Part shown: positions 1 to 9,742 of the stretch, one piece after another
Position numbering within the stretch: the stretch's first letter is position 1
How the letters are laid out: the number at the start of each line of letters is the position of its first letter
From: Romanomermis culicivorax
Taxonomy: Eukaryota; Nematoda; Enoplea; Mermithida; Mermithidae
Length of the DNA stretch: 64,000 nt
Direction: 5' to 3'
NCBI GenBank assembly: GCA_963922205.1
Contig: CAWUHX010000009.1
Location: 62,001-126,000, forward strand
Position numbers and translations under genes: made by a program
The notes under the pieces: model-generated
What the model saw: only the letters and a program-made list of their open reading frames with translations
What the model was told of the DNA's origin: nothing
Database searches by the model: none

Positions 1-611
1 CATGTTTTCTCTGAATGTGCCTAAGCCCTGAAAACAACCTGGCCACAAAAATTTTGATTATTAAACTTTCCTGGAATTTGTGATAATCTGGTTCTGATCG
101 ATTTGAGTATAATGGACTTGGTGAGGAAGTTGACTTACTGTGACAGAGGACCTACTAGAGATTTCTATGATATCTAAGAAAACTATTATATCATTGGTGG
201 CCCTACCAGGATAGCTGACTTACTAGGATGGTCGACCTACTTGGATGATATCTTTTACCCTCAGCCTTTGATTCACTCCATAGTTGATGATTTACTGGTA
301 TTGGCTGTGTCAGGAATCTTTTGACGTGATTAGGGATCACCAAGGAGCTCGAAATGAGTCACAGCCAGATTACCTGGCACCCTTCCGGACCTTGGCAGTT
401 CTACAGCATTCTACAGCAATATGACCTGGATCCATACAGTTCTGAAACCATTTGGCATTCCTCAATGCCAGATGTTCGCTTTGACCTGGGTTTACATGCC
501 AGGAATTTTGTACCAGACAAAACCTGGAAATTGATATTTTTACTGGAACTTGACCACAATGAAGGAAACCTCAGTGTTGACTCGAGTGTCCTTCAACTCT
601 CACGAGCTTGA
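1..611. other. unassigned sequence, no gene seen
   Basis: The stretch has a TGG/CCTGG-rich texture and one 85-codon open frame (354-611) that resembles no family I know and shows no compositional sign of coding. It probably continues the decayed repeat at 612-960. Confidence 0.3.
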
Positions 612-960
612 AATCCGAAATGAACTTGATGGATTTATTATATTTTGTGGATTTTTCTAACTACCTTACCAGGGATGGTGATTGGTTCGTTAATATTATG
701 TAGTCCTCACCCTGGTATTGGTCTTGTGGTGCGCAATCGCCCTAGTTGTCGTTTTATTGAACACAATTATTTTGGATTCTACTGCCTTGTCTCATTGATC
801 AGTACAACTATAAATGGGTAAATGTTAAATTGAAAACAACAATTTTGGTCCAATTTACTTGCTGTATTCATTATTAATTAATACTTTGACATCATGTCCT
901 GATTTTTCTATGAGCCATTGGTTGGTTCTGTTCAATATAGATGCTGACTCGTTCAAAAGT
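612..960 (-). pseudogene. decayed copy of the ORF1-like repeat at 51 kb
   Basis: Long stretches match 51025-51390, including the blocks around the words gaaatgaacttgatgg, gggatggtgattgg and ctgccttgtctc, with many substitutions and small indels. The 51-kb copy reads on the minus strand as part of a nucleic-acid-binding type protein. This copy has several stops and no usable frame. It is best read as an old dispersed repeat copy. The exact ends are uncertain. Confidence 0.5.
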
Positions 961-983
961 TTCGCCCTTTCTTTTTTATATAA

Positions 984-1182
984 AATGTTATCATCATTCA
1001 TATTTTTGAGTCATTGTGTGACCTTGACAAGAGAATAGAATTCGATTTTGTTGGAAGTTTACCCATTGCTGGCGATCGAAAACTACTGTTGCAGGGCTTC
1101 CTAGGTGATGCCAAAGCTGTCACACTAGTGCCCAACGTCAGGGCAGGTGTAACCATCCCAACCAGGGCTCAACGTAAATAGG
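984..1182 (+). other. open frame without start, possible exon, unknown product
   Basis: A 66-codon frame is open from 984 to a TAG at 1180-1182. It has no ATG, which would suit an internal or terminal exon. The second half has a protein-like composition (for example GDRKLLLQGFLGDAKAV). I do not recognise it, see no second copy in the window and see no strong acceptor directly upstream. It could equally be chance. Confidence 0.15.
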
Positions 1183-1962
1183 GTATTATTTCGTATCCTG
1201 TGGGCAGAATGCTGTATGTTATCATAAAACGTCACTACAGCTTGGATTTAAGGCCAAACCAATCTATGCAAAGAATATACTTACTAATGCAAACTTTGTA
1301 TGAACGTTCTAGACAAATACAAGGTTTTCCTTGACCAAAAGAGAACGTCCTGAAACGTTTTGATTTGAATAGAACTGTGTGGCGGATATTTTAGCAAAAT
1401 ATTATCTTTCCTTCTCTTTTTCCCTGATGGACCGGGAGTGTTTCATTGCCCACACCATCTGCTGAGCTCAAAGCAGCCAGCACAAAAACATCTGCATGAA
1501 TGTGGGTCTTGCAATCGGGCGAATTGACGAAAATGTTATTCATAATTTTTTAGTACTTTGCAGAAGTTTCTGATTGTCATTACTAAGCCAGCCTTCCATG
1601 TTTGAAAATTCGGGGGGACAGAAAGTGCTCAACAATTTGTACTTCTACATCATTGAGGTAAGAGCTACTGCCCATGTGCCTTACTGCTGGCTACACTCCT
1701 GCCAGGCAAACAACCCTTGGTGTGTTTTTTATCAAATGGTTGTAAATCATTGGAAATGATGAAAATTAATACCTACTTCCCAGTGTTATTTTAAAGAATT
1801 CAAGAAAACCAGACTATAGCTAGTGAAACTAGATGGCAGCTGCTTTTGAGCAGTTTCCTCACTTTTATTTACTGTAGAATATGTTTAACTAAACTTCATA
1901 AAAAGATTTTATATTGCACTAGATCACATGAATATAAAGGTAATAGAATGCATCCATTCTGC
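1183..1962. other. no gene recognised
   Basis: AT-rich sequence with short open frames only. The frame at 1574-1759 has no recognisable motif and no exon signals that I trust. Confidence 0.3.
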
Positions 1963-2600
1963 TGATGACGCTTTTTCAATGCGGATTGCTGCACTAGATT
2001 CTTCTATTTGTCTTTGTTGTAAGAGCCAAGCTTTTTGGTTCTAGCCTTCATGGTTCTTGCAAACATAAATTTTGTGAATGTGATCACTTTCCAGAAGGTA
2101 AAAAATTTGCTTTTGTGGAAAAGGTTTTGAAATGTTGTCTAGACACAAGAATCTTTAAAAATCCCCCAGATTTGTAATTTAAACGTAATTAATTAATTTC
2201 TTGTCTCAATATTGGTAAAATTTCGCCATTTTTAAATTGGAAAAAAGCCAAATCAAAGCAGAATCAATTCTGCCATTGACATGTTCGAAAAACGATTGCA
2301 ATTAATGGTGAAGCAGAAGGGAAGACATATTGAAACGACTCTCTTGTGGTTATATATCCGTTATATCGTTCTTTTGATCTATTTTATCGTTGTTAACACA
2401 AAATAGTAGAAACTCAAGTTGATGCTAAGGAATAGTAAAGGAGGAAACAAAGTAACATAAAACTGCAAAAAATGAATACCTATCCAAAAAAGTAGTCCGG
2501 AAATAAAAAATAGAAAAATGGAGCATTTGAATAGAAACAAACAAAAATAACAACAAAAAATGTAAAAACACGAATACAGGGAAAACAATAATTGAAGTTA
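1963..2600 (+). repeat. dispersed repeat, copy 1 (family with 14366-14960 and 58320-58620)
   Basis: The sequence matches 14366-14960 in the same orientation and the region around 58320-58620 in the opposite orientation. Shared words include caatgcggattgctgcac, ttgtctttgttgtaagag and gttttgaaatgttgtc. All three copies have different indels and no long shared frame, so this is a non-coding dispersed repeat. The A-rich tail at 2440-2840 contains repeated aaatgaa/aaaacga words. Confidence 0.65.
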
Positions 2601-2865
2601 TATTAAGCACCGCGGTGTAGCTGTAAAAAAATCAGGATTAAAAGCTTAATAAAAAACAACACCGTGCAAACAGATTAAAATGAGTAAGGAAAGAAAAAAA
2701 TGAAATGTAAGCAAGAGAGAAACATGAAAAAGGAAGAGAAAAGATGTAAATGAAATTGAGCCGTAAAAAGTACAGAAAACGACAAAAGAGAAATAAAATG
2801 TAGAAAAATTAGTATTTAAAACGATACAAAAATGAAATGAACACGTAGGAGAAATCCGTACCATA

Positions 2866-3190
2866 AGGAAACTGGAGCAAGTAAACAACCACAGCCGAAG
2901 GTGAAACTGTTTTGGGAAAATAGCTTATATTGGCTGAAAATAGCAACGCAGAAAGTACAAGACACTAGCCAACGGCACTTATGTTCATGGCGGCCAAAAG
3001 TTTTCTGGAAAACGTCGAATGAACGGACTGTTCTATAATGCATGTGAACCCTGTGACGCCGCATTATGTGAAAAATGCATGACCGTAGCGCACAAGCACT
3101 GCAGAACAAGGCCGGTGAGTCGTTGCAATATCGAAGAAAAGCCCAAATAATCGGGATCCAGTGTCAAGGGCTGTGATATGATGTTCCTCA
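2866..3190 (-). repeat. fragment of dispersed repeat R (3' end), reversed
   Basis: The reverse complement of 57360-57560 and of the 58.0-kb segment matches here. The same sequence lies inside both arms of the large inverted repeat (about 22150-22380 and 36450-36680). Only the terminal part of R is present. The plus strand of this fragment contains the small zinc-finger frame listed separately. Confidence 0.6.
3019..3150 (+). CDS. B-box-like zinc-finger peptide inside repeat R
   Basis: This frame is 43 codons from an ATG to a TAA. It contains CEPCDAALCEKCMTVAHKH, spaced C-x2-C-x4-C-x2-C-x4-H-x-H, the spacing of a B-box zinc finger as found in TRIM/NHL proteins. In the other copies of R the same peptide is broken: cysteines become Gly, Ser or Tyr around 36540-36630 and 57387-57587. 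A related but distinct version follows a GCACCGCAG word at 36071-36171. The peptide is far shorter than any B-box protein, so it is either one exon of a larger gene or a captured exon fragment. The copy here keeps the most metal ligands. Confidence 0.35.
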   Translation: MNGLFYNACEPCDAALCEKCMTVAHKHCRTRPVSRCNIEEKPK

Positions 3191-3434
3191 TCTGTTGATG
3201 ACCTCCCTTCAACTTGGCAGTTAATCTAGGCATTCTACGAGTATGCAACTCGAGCGATAAATGAATGGACCGTCGTTGGAAAAGAGCATATCAACAATAT
3301 CAATTAAGTTTTGGAATCAGAATTTTTTCTGCATTTCGTTGATATAAAATACAAGAATATTTGCGTCAATCAATATGAATATTTGAGTCATGTTTGGATA
3401 GACCCTAGGCATTAAAAATTTTTGATTTTCTTAG

Positions 3435-3496
3435 CATAATAGTGGAAGGCATTGTTCTTGGCGGAGGAACCCATTCTTTGTTTTGTAAACTGCAAG
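3435..3496 (+). other. possible small exon with splice signals
   Basis: The 62-nt segment is preceded by a pyrimidine-rich TTTTCTTAG and followed by CAAG|GTAAGG, a near-consensus donor. It is open in one frame and encodes a glycine-rich peptide. No partner exon could be joined in phase with confidence, so this rests on the splice signals alone. Confidence 0.15.
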
Positions 3497-4620
3497 GTAA
3501 GGGAATGAAAAAAGATTATTGTTTATTTTCGAATTTAAACGGCCGGTTCTTATGGAGATGCCTGCATACGCATTCGAGACAATGTGACTGTTCCTTTACG
3601 TTGTTATCATGTTACCTTGCAGAATGCAGAAAATCATGATCTACATATTATTCTACACTTTTTATTCTATTTTAATGTGTCAAAACGGAATTTAAAATAA
3701 AGCGGGTTTTTGATTTAGGTCAAAGCCCTGAATAAAGTCCATTGGGGCCTTTTTTGGTCACCTTCTCATAGAATGCATTAGAAATTTTTTTTGAAATCTG
3801 TAGCCACTTATGTCCAACATATTGTGTTAAAATTGCAATCAAATTTATGTACCGTTCTGGGAGCTGTAGGTGTCCGCGCTTTCTGAAAGTTGATACAAAA
3901 ATGCTGTTCAATGCCACTAAATATGTCATTAACAACAGGATGTAGGAATTATTAAAAACGTTCAAATTAGACTAATAAAAAGGAAAGATAAGAGTCGAAT
4001 CACTGTTAAAAGTTCACCGATCAGTTTTCAATGGTTACGCAACAGAATGACGCAGAAGCGATGCAATAAAAATTCCTCTATTCAGTAATTTGACTCGAAA
4101 AAAATCGAGGCTGCGAGTTAATTGTTACAAAATGAATGCCGGCTGTCCGACCCCGGCCTATGTTACGAAAGTGCTCTACAGTTGAAGGCACCCTGTTTAA
4201 GACCACGTGGTGTTGGCCAGACGAAAATAGAGCAAATGATAGTAGATTGACTTTCCAATAAAGCAAATAGTATCTGAATACCTGTTGCCGTTTTTCTGTA
4301 AATTGATTTCAAACAGTCACTCGATTTCTGAAATTTGATAAAAATTTTCGAAACAGTCGATTTTTCATTTGAAGCACTTCGTTCAGGAACCATCAAACAT
4401 GATCAATGAAAAGTCGCCAGGATTTCAAGCGACAATTTTCTTATAATGTATTGAGTGAAGACGCATCCTGCGTTCCCAGAGCTTTATTGATTAGACATTT
4501 ATCCATATTCAAAAAAATTTTTTAAGGACAAAACAGTGTACGCGAATCTCTACAGTTGCCAAAACGGTGTGCAAAGATGAATTAGTAGAATGATTAAAAT
4601 CCTGCCTGTAATTTACAATT
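3497..4620. other. no gene recognised
   Basis: AT-rich sequence. Several 60-80-codon open frames occur on the minus strand (3720-3965, 4078-4396), but none has a recognisable motif and they overlap one another. Confidence 0.3.
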
Positions 4621-4630
4621 TATGTTTCAG

Positions 4631-4810
4631 CGTTTTTTCAGTCGACTAGGAAATTCATGCTTCGAGATTACAATGCACGAGCACCATGAACTAATCAGAG
4701 TGCACATTTCTCACTGGGGCACACCGTTGGACAGAGTGACTGGTGCAATGAGTCTTTGCAGACTAAATTATGCTTGCATCGAGGCTGCTGTCATTTTATC
4801 CCATCAATGA
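4631..4810 (+). other. possible terminal exon, unknown product
   Basis: A nematode-style acceptor (TTTATGTTTCAG, ending at 4630) is followed by 59 open codons and a TGA at 4808-4810. A second acceptor-like TTTTTTCAG ends at 4641. The peptide has mixed composition (for example VHISHWGTPLDRVTG) and matches no family I know. Support is the splice signal plus the open frame only. Confidence 0.2.
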
Positions 4811-5319
4811 CACTTTCCCTCAATAGAAGAATGCACTGTACGTAGCGAGATTGTAACGTTTGCTAATTGTAGTCAAACACGAATATATAAATTTTGCTGT
4901 ACGTTATTCTTTTGGAATGATCCGTGCAACAATCGGAGTTTCTACAAAACAGAACCACACTATAGATCAGGAAATCAACTTCGATGTTCCTGGTATGGGT
5001 GAATAGAATAGAATCAACGAGCCTTTCATGATTTTGAATAAAAATTTGACTGTGACCCCGCTGCATCGATCATTGCAAAATGAATGGAGCATAATATTCT
5101 GGTAACTTCATATTTTGGTAGCATGTAATATGACTTCGACTATTTCAGAATAGTCATGTTTTTTCTTTCTTTCAATTTTCCATATTTCTGCTCTGCCTAT
5201 TTCCTTAGAACGGAAAAAAATTTTACACGATATAGTCATATAAGTGCCCACCATATATGAGAGGCGCTCTTTGGATGCTTTTGCCGCCTGATGGAGGCCA
5301 CATTTCACAGGTTAGCTTC
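4811..5319. other. flank of element A, no gene recognised
   Basis: AT-rich sequence up to the 5' LTR of element A. The six bases before the LTR (agcttc) do not match those after the 3' LTR (gagccg), so no target-site duplication is visible. Confidence 0.35.
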
Positions 5320-5861
5320 TGTTGTAGTGTGTTTCCGCCGGTTTTCAGGATTTTCTAATAGACTTGTCAATTTGTAAAAACGCCCACAAGTACAACACAT
5401 CCAACCATGCCCGACCTGGCCCAGCGCGACGGTTACTGTAGGAGAAGGATTTTGTGAATTAGTGTGTGAATTTTCGTGTGTCTCGTCATATGTTATTATT
5501 CTTATTTTCGCCTGTACATTAGCCATTGCATTCTTTATAATAGTAAGTCGAAACGTTTATGGAAGGGGCGATTTTTAGGTAAGTTGTATAAATAAATGTT
5601 TAGTTAGAAAAGCGTTTTATTTGTGTCCAAAAGTGTGTTACCTTGTCTGACTAGTTTTAGTCAGGCATTTCTTGGGCAGGTAGTATTCTGTTCTTGACTT
5701 CTCGCCCCTGAGTGAGGAGTCATTCCGAGGTTTAGGGCAGGCACAGGGAAGCACTGGCCTTAAGGTCGATCCCTGGCTATCTGTCCTGCACATCAATTCC
5801 CCTTGCCGATTTTACACCCCTTCCTCCGACCTGACTGATCAAGGAGGCAAGAAATCGGCCA
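5320..5861 (+). repeat. 5' LTR of element A
   Basis: The 542-bp repeat starts TGTTGTAGTGTG and ends AATCGGCCA. It contains a TATA-like TTTATAATA near 5535 and an overlapping TATAAATAAA at 5587-5596 that includes an AATAAA. The 3' partner at 11848-12389 has the same length with only point differences. Confidence 0.92.
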
Positions 5862-5938
5862 GAGTTTCGCCCGTTTTTTCTCGATTTCTCGACCAATTTT
5901 CAAGATTTTTCGAAGCGTTTTCACCAGCGCCTTCTCCA

Positions 5939-7048
5939 ATGATGGCCGCATCACCTACGATCAACGCCGCGACAACGCCGGCGTCAGCAACGTCGATATC
6001 CCCGACGCCCGGAATGACTGCCTCATATAATCCTCATTCTTTTCAGCCCAATCTGGCGCAGCCAGTTTTTCATGCTTTTTCAGATGCCCCGCATCTTCCT
6101 ATAGAGGCGCGCCCCTTTTCCGCCTATTCCGCGACGTCAGCAAGCAACGCCGGGCATCAGAACACTTCCCAGAGAGGCACGATGATGTCAGAAATGGGCG
6201 CTCATCATAGAAACGATTTCCCACAAGGTGCGTCGACTTCAGCAACAACTGCTCACCACCAAAACGTTCTTCAACAAGGCCCGTTGACGTCAGCAAGCGG
6301 CGCTCATCTCCAATCTACTCCCTATCAAGGCCCAACGACGTCAGCAATGGGCGCCCATCACCAGAACGTTTTTCCAAGAGGCGCCGCGATATCAACAATG
6401 GATTGCCATCAAAACGACTTTCTGCAGGGCGCTTTGACGTCAGCAAGGTGCGCCGACCACCAAAATGCCTTCCCAAGAGGCGCTGCGACGTCAGCAAGGG
6501 GCGGCAATGATCCAAATGCTTCCCCAAGAGGCGCAGCGACGTCAGCAAGAGGCGGGGACTATCAAAATGCTTTTCTACCAGGTGCTGTGACGTCAGCAAC
6601 GAGCGCCGACCATCAGAATGCTTTGCCAAGGGGTGCCGCGACGTCAGCAATGGACGCTCAACATCCAATTTTGCCCTGTCAAACCACCGTTTGTGCTACA
6701 TTGACTATTCAAAAAATGCGGCCTCGAGTGATGCAAGAAAAATCGAAATCCACAACAAACTCGCCCCGAATGACTACCGCCATGGCCTTGACCCGATCAA
6801 TTATGTCGCTACGAGCAACATCACCTGCCTGTTCAAAAGAAAATGGAAATCGACCATCTCCATGTGCCAGGCCCCAACCACAAGATGTTTTGACGTCAGC
6901 AAGGATGCGCCAGCTCTCAAGTTTCCTTCCTGCAAGTCGCGATGATGTCAACAATGGATGCACCCCAACCGCTAGCTCTGCCGATGAATTCAGCCCCATC
7001 TTCGGGTCTGAGCCAAACTGCAAGTTCGGCGTCCCACACAGCCCATGA
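5939..7048 (+). CDS. element A ORF1: tandem-repeat N-terminal protein
   Basis: The frame is 369 codons from an ATG 77 nt after the 5' LTR. The first about 60 residues are Ala/Thr/Ser/Pro-rich. About ten degenerate repeats of 17-20 residues follow (roughly residues 65-245), with the pattern HQNAFPRGAATSA. The repeats are Gly/Ala/Ser-rich and look disordered. At the DNA level nearly every repeat contains GACGTCAGCAA. The last 107 nt overlap the start of the Gag frame, and the repeat signature (GATGTCAACAATGG at 6943) continues in that other frame. The two frames may therefore once have been one protein, or may be joined by frameshifting. I know no family for it; it takes the place of the N-terminal part of Gag. 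Confidence 0.6.
   Translation: MMAASPTINAATTPASATSISPTPGMTASYNPHSFQPNLAQPVFHAFSDAPHLPIEARPFSAYSATSASNAGHQNTSQRGTMMSEMGAHHRNDFPQGASTSATTAHHQNVLQQGPLTSASGAHLQSTPYQGPTTSAMGAHHQNVFPRGAAISTMDCHQNDFLQGALTSARCADHQNAFPRGAATSARGGNDPNASPRGAATSARGGDYQNAFLPGAVTSATSADHQNALPRGAATSAMDAQHPILPCQTTVCATLTIQKMRPRVMQEKSKSTTNSPRMTTAMALTRSIMSLRATSPACSKENGNRPSPCARPQPQDVLTSARMRQLSSFLPASRDDVNNGCTPTASSADEFSPIFGSEPNCKFGVPHSP
6121..6700 (+). repeat. coding tandem repeat, about 51-60 bp unit
   Basis: The word GACGTCAGCAA recurs at about 6135, 6290, 6335, 6435, 6487, 6538, 6590 and 6640, and again at about 6894. The spacings are multiples of three, so the reading frame is kept. Units share CATCAGAATGC / CCAAGAGGCGC-type words. 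TGACGTCA in some units is a perfect CRE-like palindrome. Confidence 0.85.
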
Positions 7049-8561
7049 TGCTGGTGCATCAGCTATGCAAGCACCTTCACATGCCATGCCATCTCATCCA
7101 GCCAACGGCAATTGTCAACAACCGAAATTCGCTACTGATAACAATTTGCAACGCCAACCCTGCGATCAGCAAGCTATTGGCAGTATTACTGACGCATGTG
7201 CACTCGAATTAGAAAACTTTCGATGCGAGGCTAGAGATGTGCTTGATCAAATGACCATTGCAACAACGCGATTGATGAACAATGTTCCCACAATCCAAAT
7301 GATTGACCAGGTAGTTGGTACAGTAAGAGATCTAGTAAGTGCCCTTGATGCAAAATATGCGTGTGAGCTTGAACAAATGAGACAACAGCAAACCACTGTT
7401 TTGACTGCACTTCTTGAAAAATTAGGGGTAATGGCCGCCAAAAAATCTAAAGCGCCAGCGCATGATGACCCGCTGATTCACAGATCACTGCCGCTCAATT
7501 CTAGGTTTCCTTGTGACGATGCGCAGGAGATTTATATAACTGCTGATTCCCATAGAGATATTGAGCCGGCTCTCGACTGCTCATGGCCGCAACCACGTGT
7601 GAAATCAATAGCGCCCCCTGTAGCTGTGCATGAAAATCGTAATTCTGATTATAATAGAGCCAAGCTAGCGGATGATGAAGCTGGCCATGCAGCTGCTTCT
7701 CGTCAACTGCCTGCGCCGGCGCGTTCTTTTGGTTTTTCAGACTATCTGCCACAGGACTATTATGATCAAAGCCACCCGATCCATGAAACAAGACGTTCAT
7801 GGCACCGCGAAGATGATAGCCGAATAAAGACAATCATTGACAATATGCACCCGCTCATTATTGACGCTTCGACAAAGAACAAACATCTTTTGCAATTTTT
7901 CATCCGCCTCAAAAACGAATTTGGCTATGATGCATCAAACCATATCAAGATGAGTACACTCCACGGTCTCACCCGTGATGCCCCCAGCGATATGATTCAA
8001 GATGTCAATCAATATGACGAAGCCAAGCATCTGCTCATGTTCCAACTTGCTCCTCATTGCAACAAAATGACGCTTGAACATGAATTAGCTGCGATTGCCC
8101 CCGAAGCTGGAGAAGAGCCTGCCACTTTTCTAAGCCGGGTAATGACTTATGTGCAACTTCTTTACCAACATAAAGATCAAATTTTTCGGCACCAAACAAT
8201 CATTAAAATTTTTATAACCAAAATGCCACTTTTCTATCAAATAACTATTGGTAAAGAAGCAGAAAATTTCACAAATGTCCAACAATTGGCCGCAGCTATC
8301 GCGAAAGCTCCTAATATGCTCAATGCTACAAAAGCCGAGATCTGCACTGTTGACCAAACGATTAAGGTGAATCGGGTGGCTTCAGAAGCTGTGACCCCGC
8401 TTTCCTTGCCTCGACCAACTAGACGTTTTGAACGCCATCGTAGTGGTGATAAGCTTATGGATTGCCGCGAAAATGATATGGTTTCTACATCTGATAGAAA
8501 TCATGTCAAATTAAGTAGCGGCTCCCAATCGATAAAACTGTCATCCTTTTACAAAAGATAA
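6942..8561 (+). CDS. gag: element A Gag-like protein
   Basis: The frame is 539 codons from an ATG within the end of ORF1. Residues 1-85 are low-complexity Ala/Pro/Ser. A helical, glutamine-rich segment follows at about 90-165. The block NPFGFSDY-like / IKTIIDNMHPLIIDA (about residues 260-305) also occurs in element C. The region from about 305 to 465 (FFIRLKNEFGYD... through ATFLSRVMTYVQLL) has the helical pattern of retrotransposon Gag domains. The TAA stop overlaps an ATG (TAATG, 8559-8563) that opens the frame of the zinc knuckle and protease. Role: particle formation and RNA packaging, inferred from position and fold pattern. No frame break lies within this ORF. Confidence 0.65.
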   Translation: MMSTMDAPQPLALPMNSAPSSGLSQTASSASHTAHDAGASAMQAPSHAMPSHPANGNCQQPKFATDNNLQRQPCDQQAIGSITDACALELENFRCEARDVLDQMTIATTRLMNNVPTIQMIDQVVGTVRDLVSALDAKYACELEQMRQQQTTVLTALLEKLGVMAAKKSKAPAHDDPLIHRSLPLNSRFPCDDAQEIYITADSHRDIEPALDCSWPQPRVKSIAPPVAVHENRNSDYNRAKLADDEAGHAAASRQLPAPARSFGFSDYLPQDYYDQSHPIHETRRSWHREDDSRIKTIIDNMHPLIIDASTKNKHLLQFFIRLKNEFGYDASNHIKMSTLHGLTRDAPSDMIQDVNQYDEAKHLLMFQLAPHCNKMTLEHELAAIAPEAGEEPATFLSRVMTYVQLLYQHKDQIFRHQTIIKIFITKMPLFYQITIGKEAENFTNVQQLAAAIAKAPNMLNATKAEICTVDQTIKVNRVASEAVTPLSLPRPTRRFERHRSGDKLMDCRENDMVSTSDRNHVKLSSGSQSIKLSSFYKR

Positions 8562-8845
8562 TGGATTGTATAGACGAACAAGAAGAAAGAATATCCCGCT
8601 TGTCGATGCCGCCTAAACGAAATGACAACTATGAACGCCAAGATCGTGACACATCCCGAAGCCACAATCAATCTCATGACTGATACGATAGACCAGCCAG
8701 CCACGACGGCAATTTGTTTCAGCCATCCCAGTTTTCTAGTATGTGGTGTGATGCCCATAAAACACGAACTCACAATACAAAGGACTGTATCTGGCTCAAA
8801 CAAATGAAGGAATGGTACCGAAACTACAACGAAAATCCTGATTGA
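8561..8845 (+). pseudogene. element A nucleocapsid-like zinc knuckle, interrupted by TGA
   Basis: The frame opens at the ATG of the TAATG overlap and reads 40 codons of hydrophilic Arg/Asp/Ser-rich sequence to a TGA at 8681-8683. It then reads on in the same frame through [19 protein letters not shown] (C-x2-H-x4-H-x4-C, from 8744), the zinc-knuckle type found between Gag and protease in many Gypsy-like elements, to a second TGA at 8843-8845. The protease frame continues straight after. The two TGA codons are the only obstacles between the TAATG and the end of the protease. They are probably decayed codons. Confidence 0.6.
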
Positions 8846-8848
8846 CGA

Positions 8849-9742
8849 ATGGTGCCCCACAACAACAATCCCAATGTCAACTTCAACAATCGCGCCTTCA
8901 ACAATGATGTTCGAACAACAGATGAATGGAGACACAATCGCGGATGCTACTACAATCATGATTGCCACTCCGTAGTGCCATGTTTCAACCCTACTGCGCC
9001 TCCATTGCCGCTTGAACAACACTTCTATGGATTGCCAGCCCCTCCGAGGAGTGCTGCCGATACCACGGCCCGCTCATTGGGTGCTGCTGCTTCCTCTCAA
9101 TCTACACCTGCTGCCAATATGGTCGCTGATCCGCCGAAGACTACCAATGTTGCCGCCAGCGTCACGCCTTGCATAGTTGGCTGGGATTCCGTGGAACCTC
9201 AAGGTCAACTGCCTTGGGTTTTTCACTCCGCTATTTGCAACGTCAACGAAGTTCCATCAGCTACCCAGGCTTTGAGAAAATATACCCAAACAAAGATCTT
9301 CCATATTCCCATCAAAATCGGCAGCATCAATATGAATGCTCTAATCGACACTGGCGCTCAATGCTCAGTCATCTCCTCTGGCCTAATGAAACGTGCTTTC
9401 GACAACAAAATGCTGACTCTGCCTGTTTGGGGGCAGATCAGAGTCGCCGACAGCGCCATCGTCCAAGCTCATGGACCCCTCGTCATAAACATGGAATCAG
9501 AATTCGGCAACTATCCCCTCAAATGTGTTGTCCTCGACAATGATACACAAGATCAACTCACCATCAGCACCGACTTTCTCACCCATCCCAAAATTAATGC
9601 CGTGCTCAATTTCAAAGATGAATATATCGAAATTGGAAACAAAGGCTTACTGCTGCCAATTACCGAAAATGCCCCTCACCCTAACGCCAAACAATTGCCG
9701 CAGCCGCAATGTACCATGCCACTGCAGCAGTATCAGTGGTGA
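8849..9742 (+). CDS. pro: element A aspartic protease
   Basis: The frame is 297 codons. Residues 1-130 are an Asn/Ala/Pro-rich linker. The retropepsin domain covers about residues 150-260. The active-site motif ALIDTGAQCSVIS has the catalytic Asp at residue 167 (DTGA, codon at 9347). The paired second half includes LTISTDFLTHPKINAVLNF, typical of the C-terminal retropepsin strand. Retropepsins act as dimers and cut Gag and Pol polyproteins. The frame is the same as the upstream zinc knuckle and ends at a TGA at 9740, with no RT after it. The intact catalytic motif contrasts with the broken ones in elements D and E. Confidence 0.8.
   Translation: MVPHNNNPNVNFNNRAFNNDVRTTDEWRHNRGCYYNHDCHSVVPCFNPTAPPLPLEQHFYGLPAPPRSAADTTARSLGAAASSQSTPAANMVADPPKTTNVAASVTPCIVGWDSVEPQGQLPWVFHSAICNVNEVPSATQALRKYTQTKIFHIPIKIGSINMNALIDTGAQCSVISSGLMKRAFDNKMLTLPVWGQIRVADSAIVQAHGPLVINMESEFGNYPLKCVVLDNDTQDQLTISTDFLTHPKINAVLNFKDEYIEIGNKGLLLPITENAPHPNAKQLPQPQCTMPLQQYQW

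Noticed and set aside
6315..6668. 117-codon minus-strand frame with repeated LLTS motifs
   Set aside because: It is the antisense shadow of the coding tandem repeat of element A.
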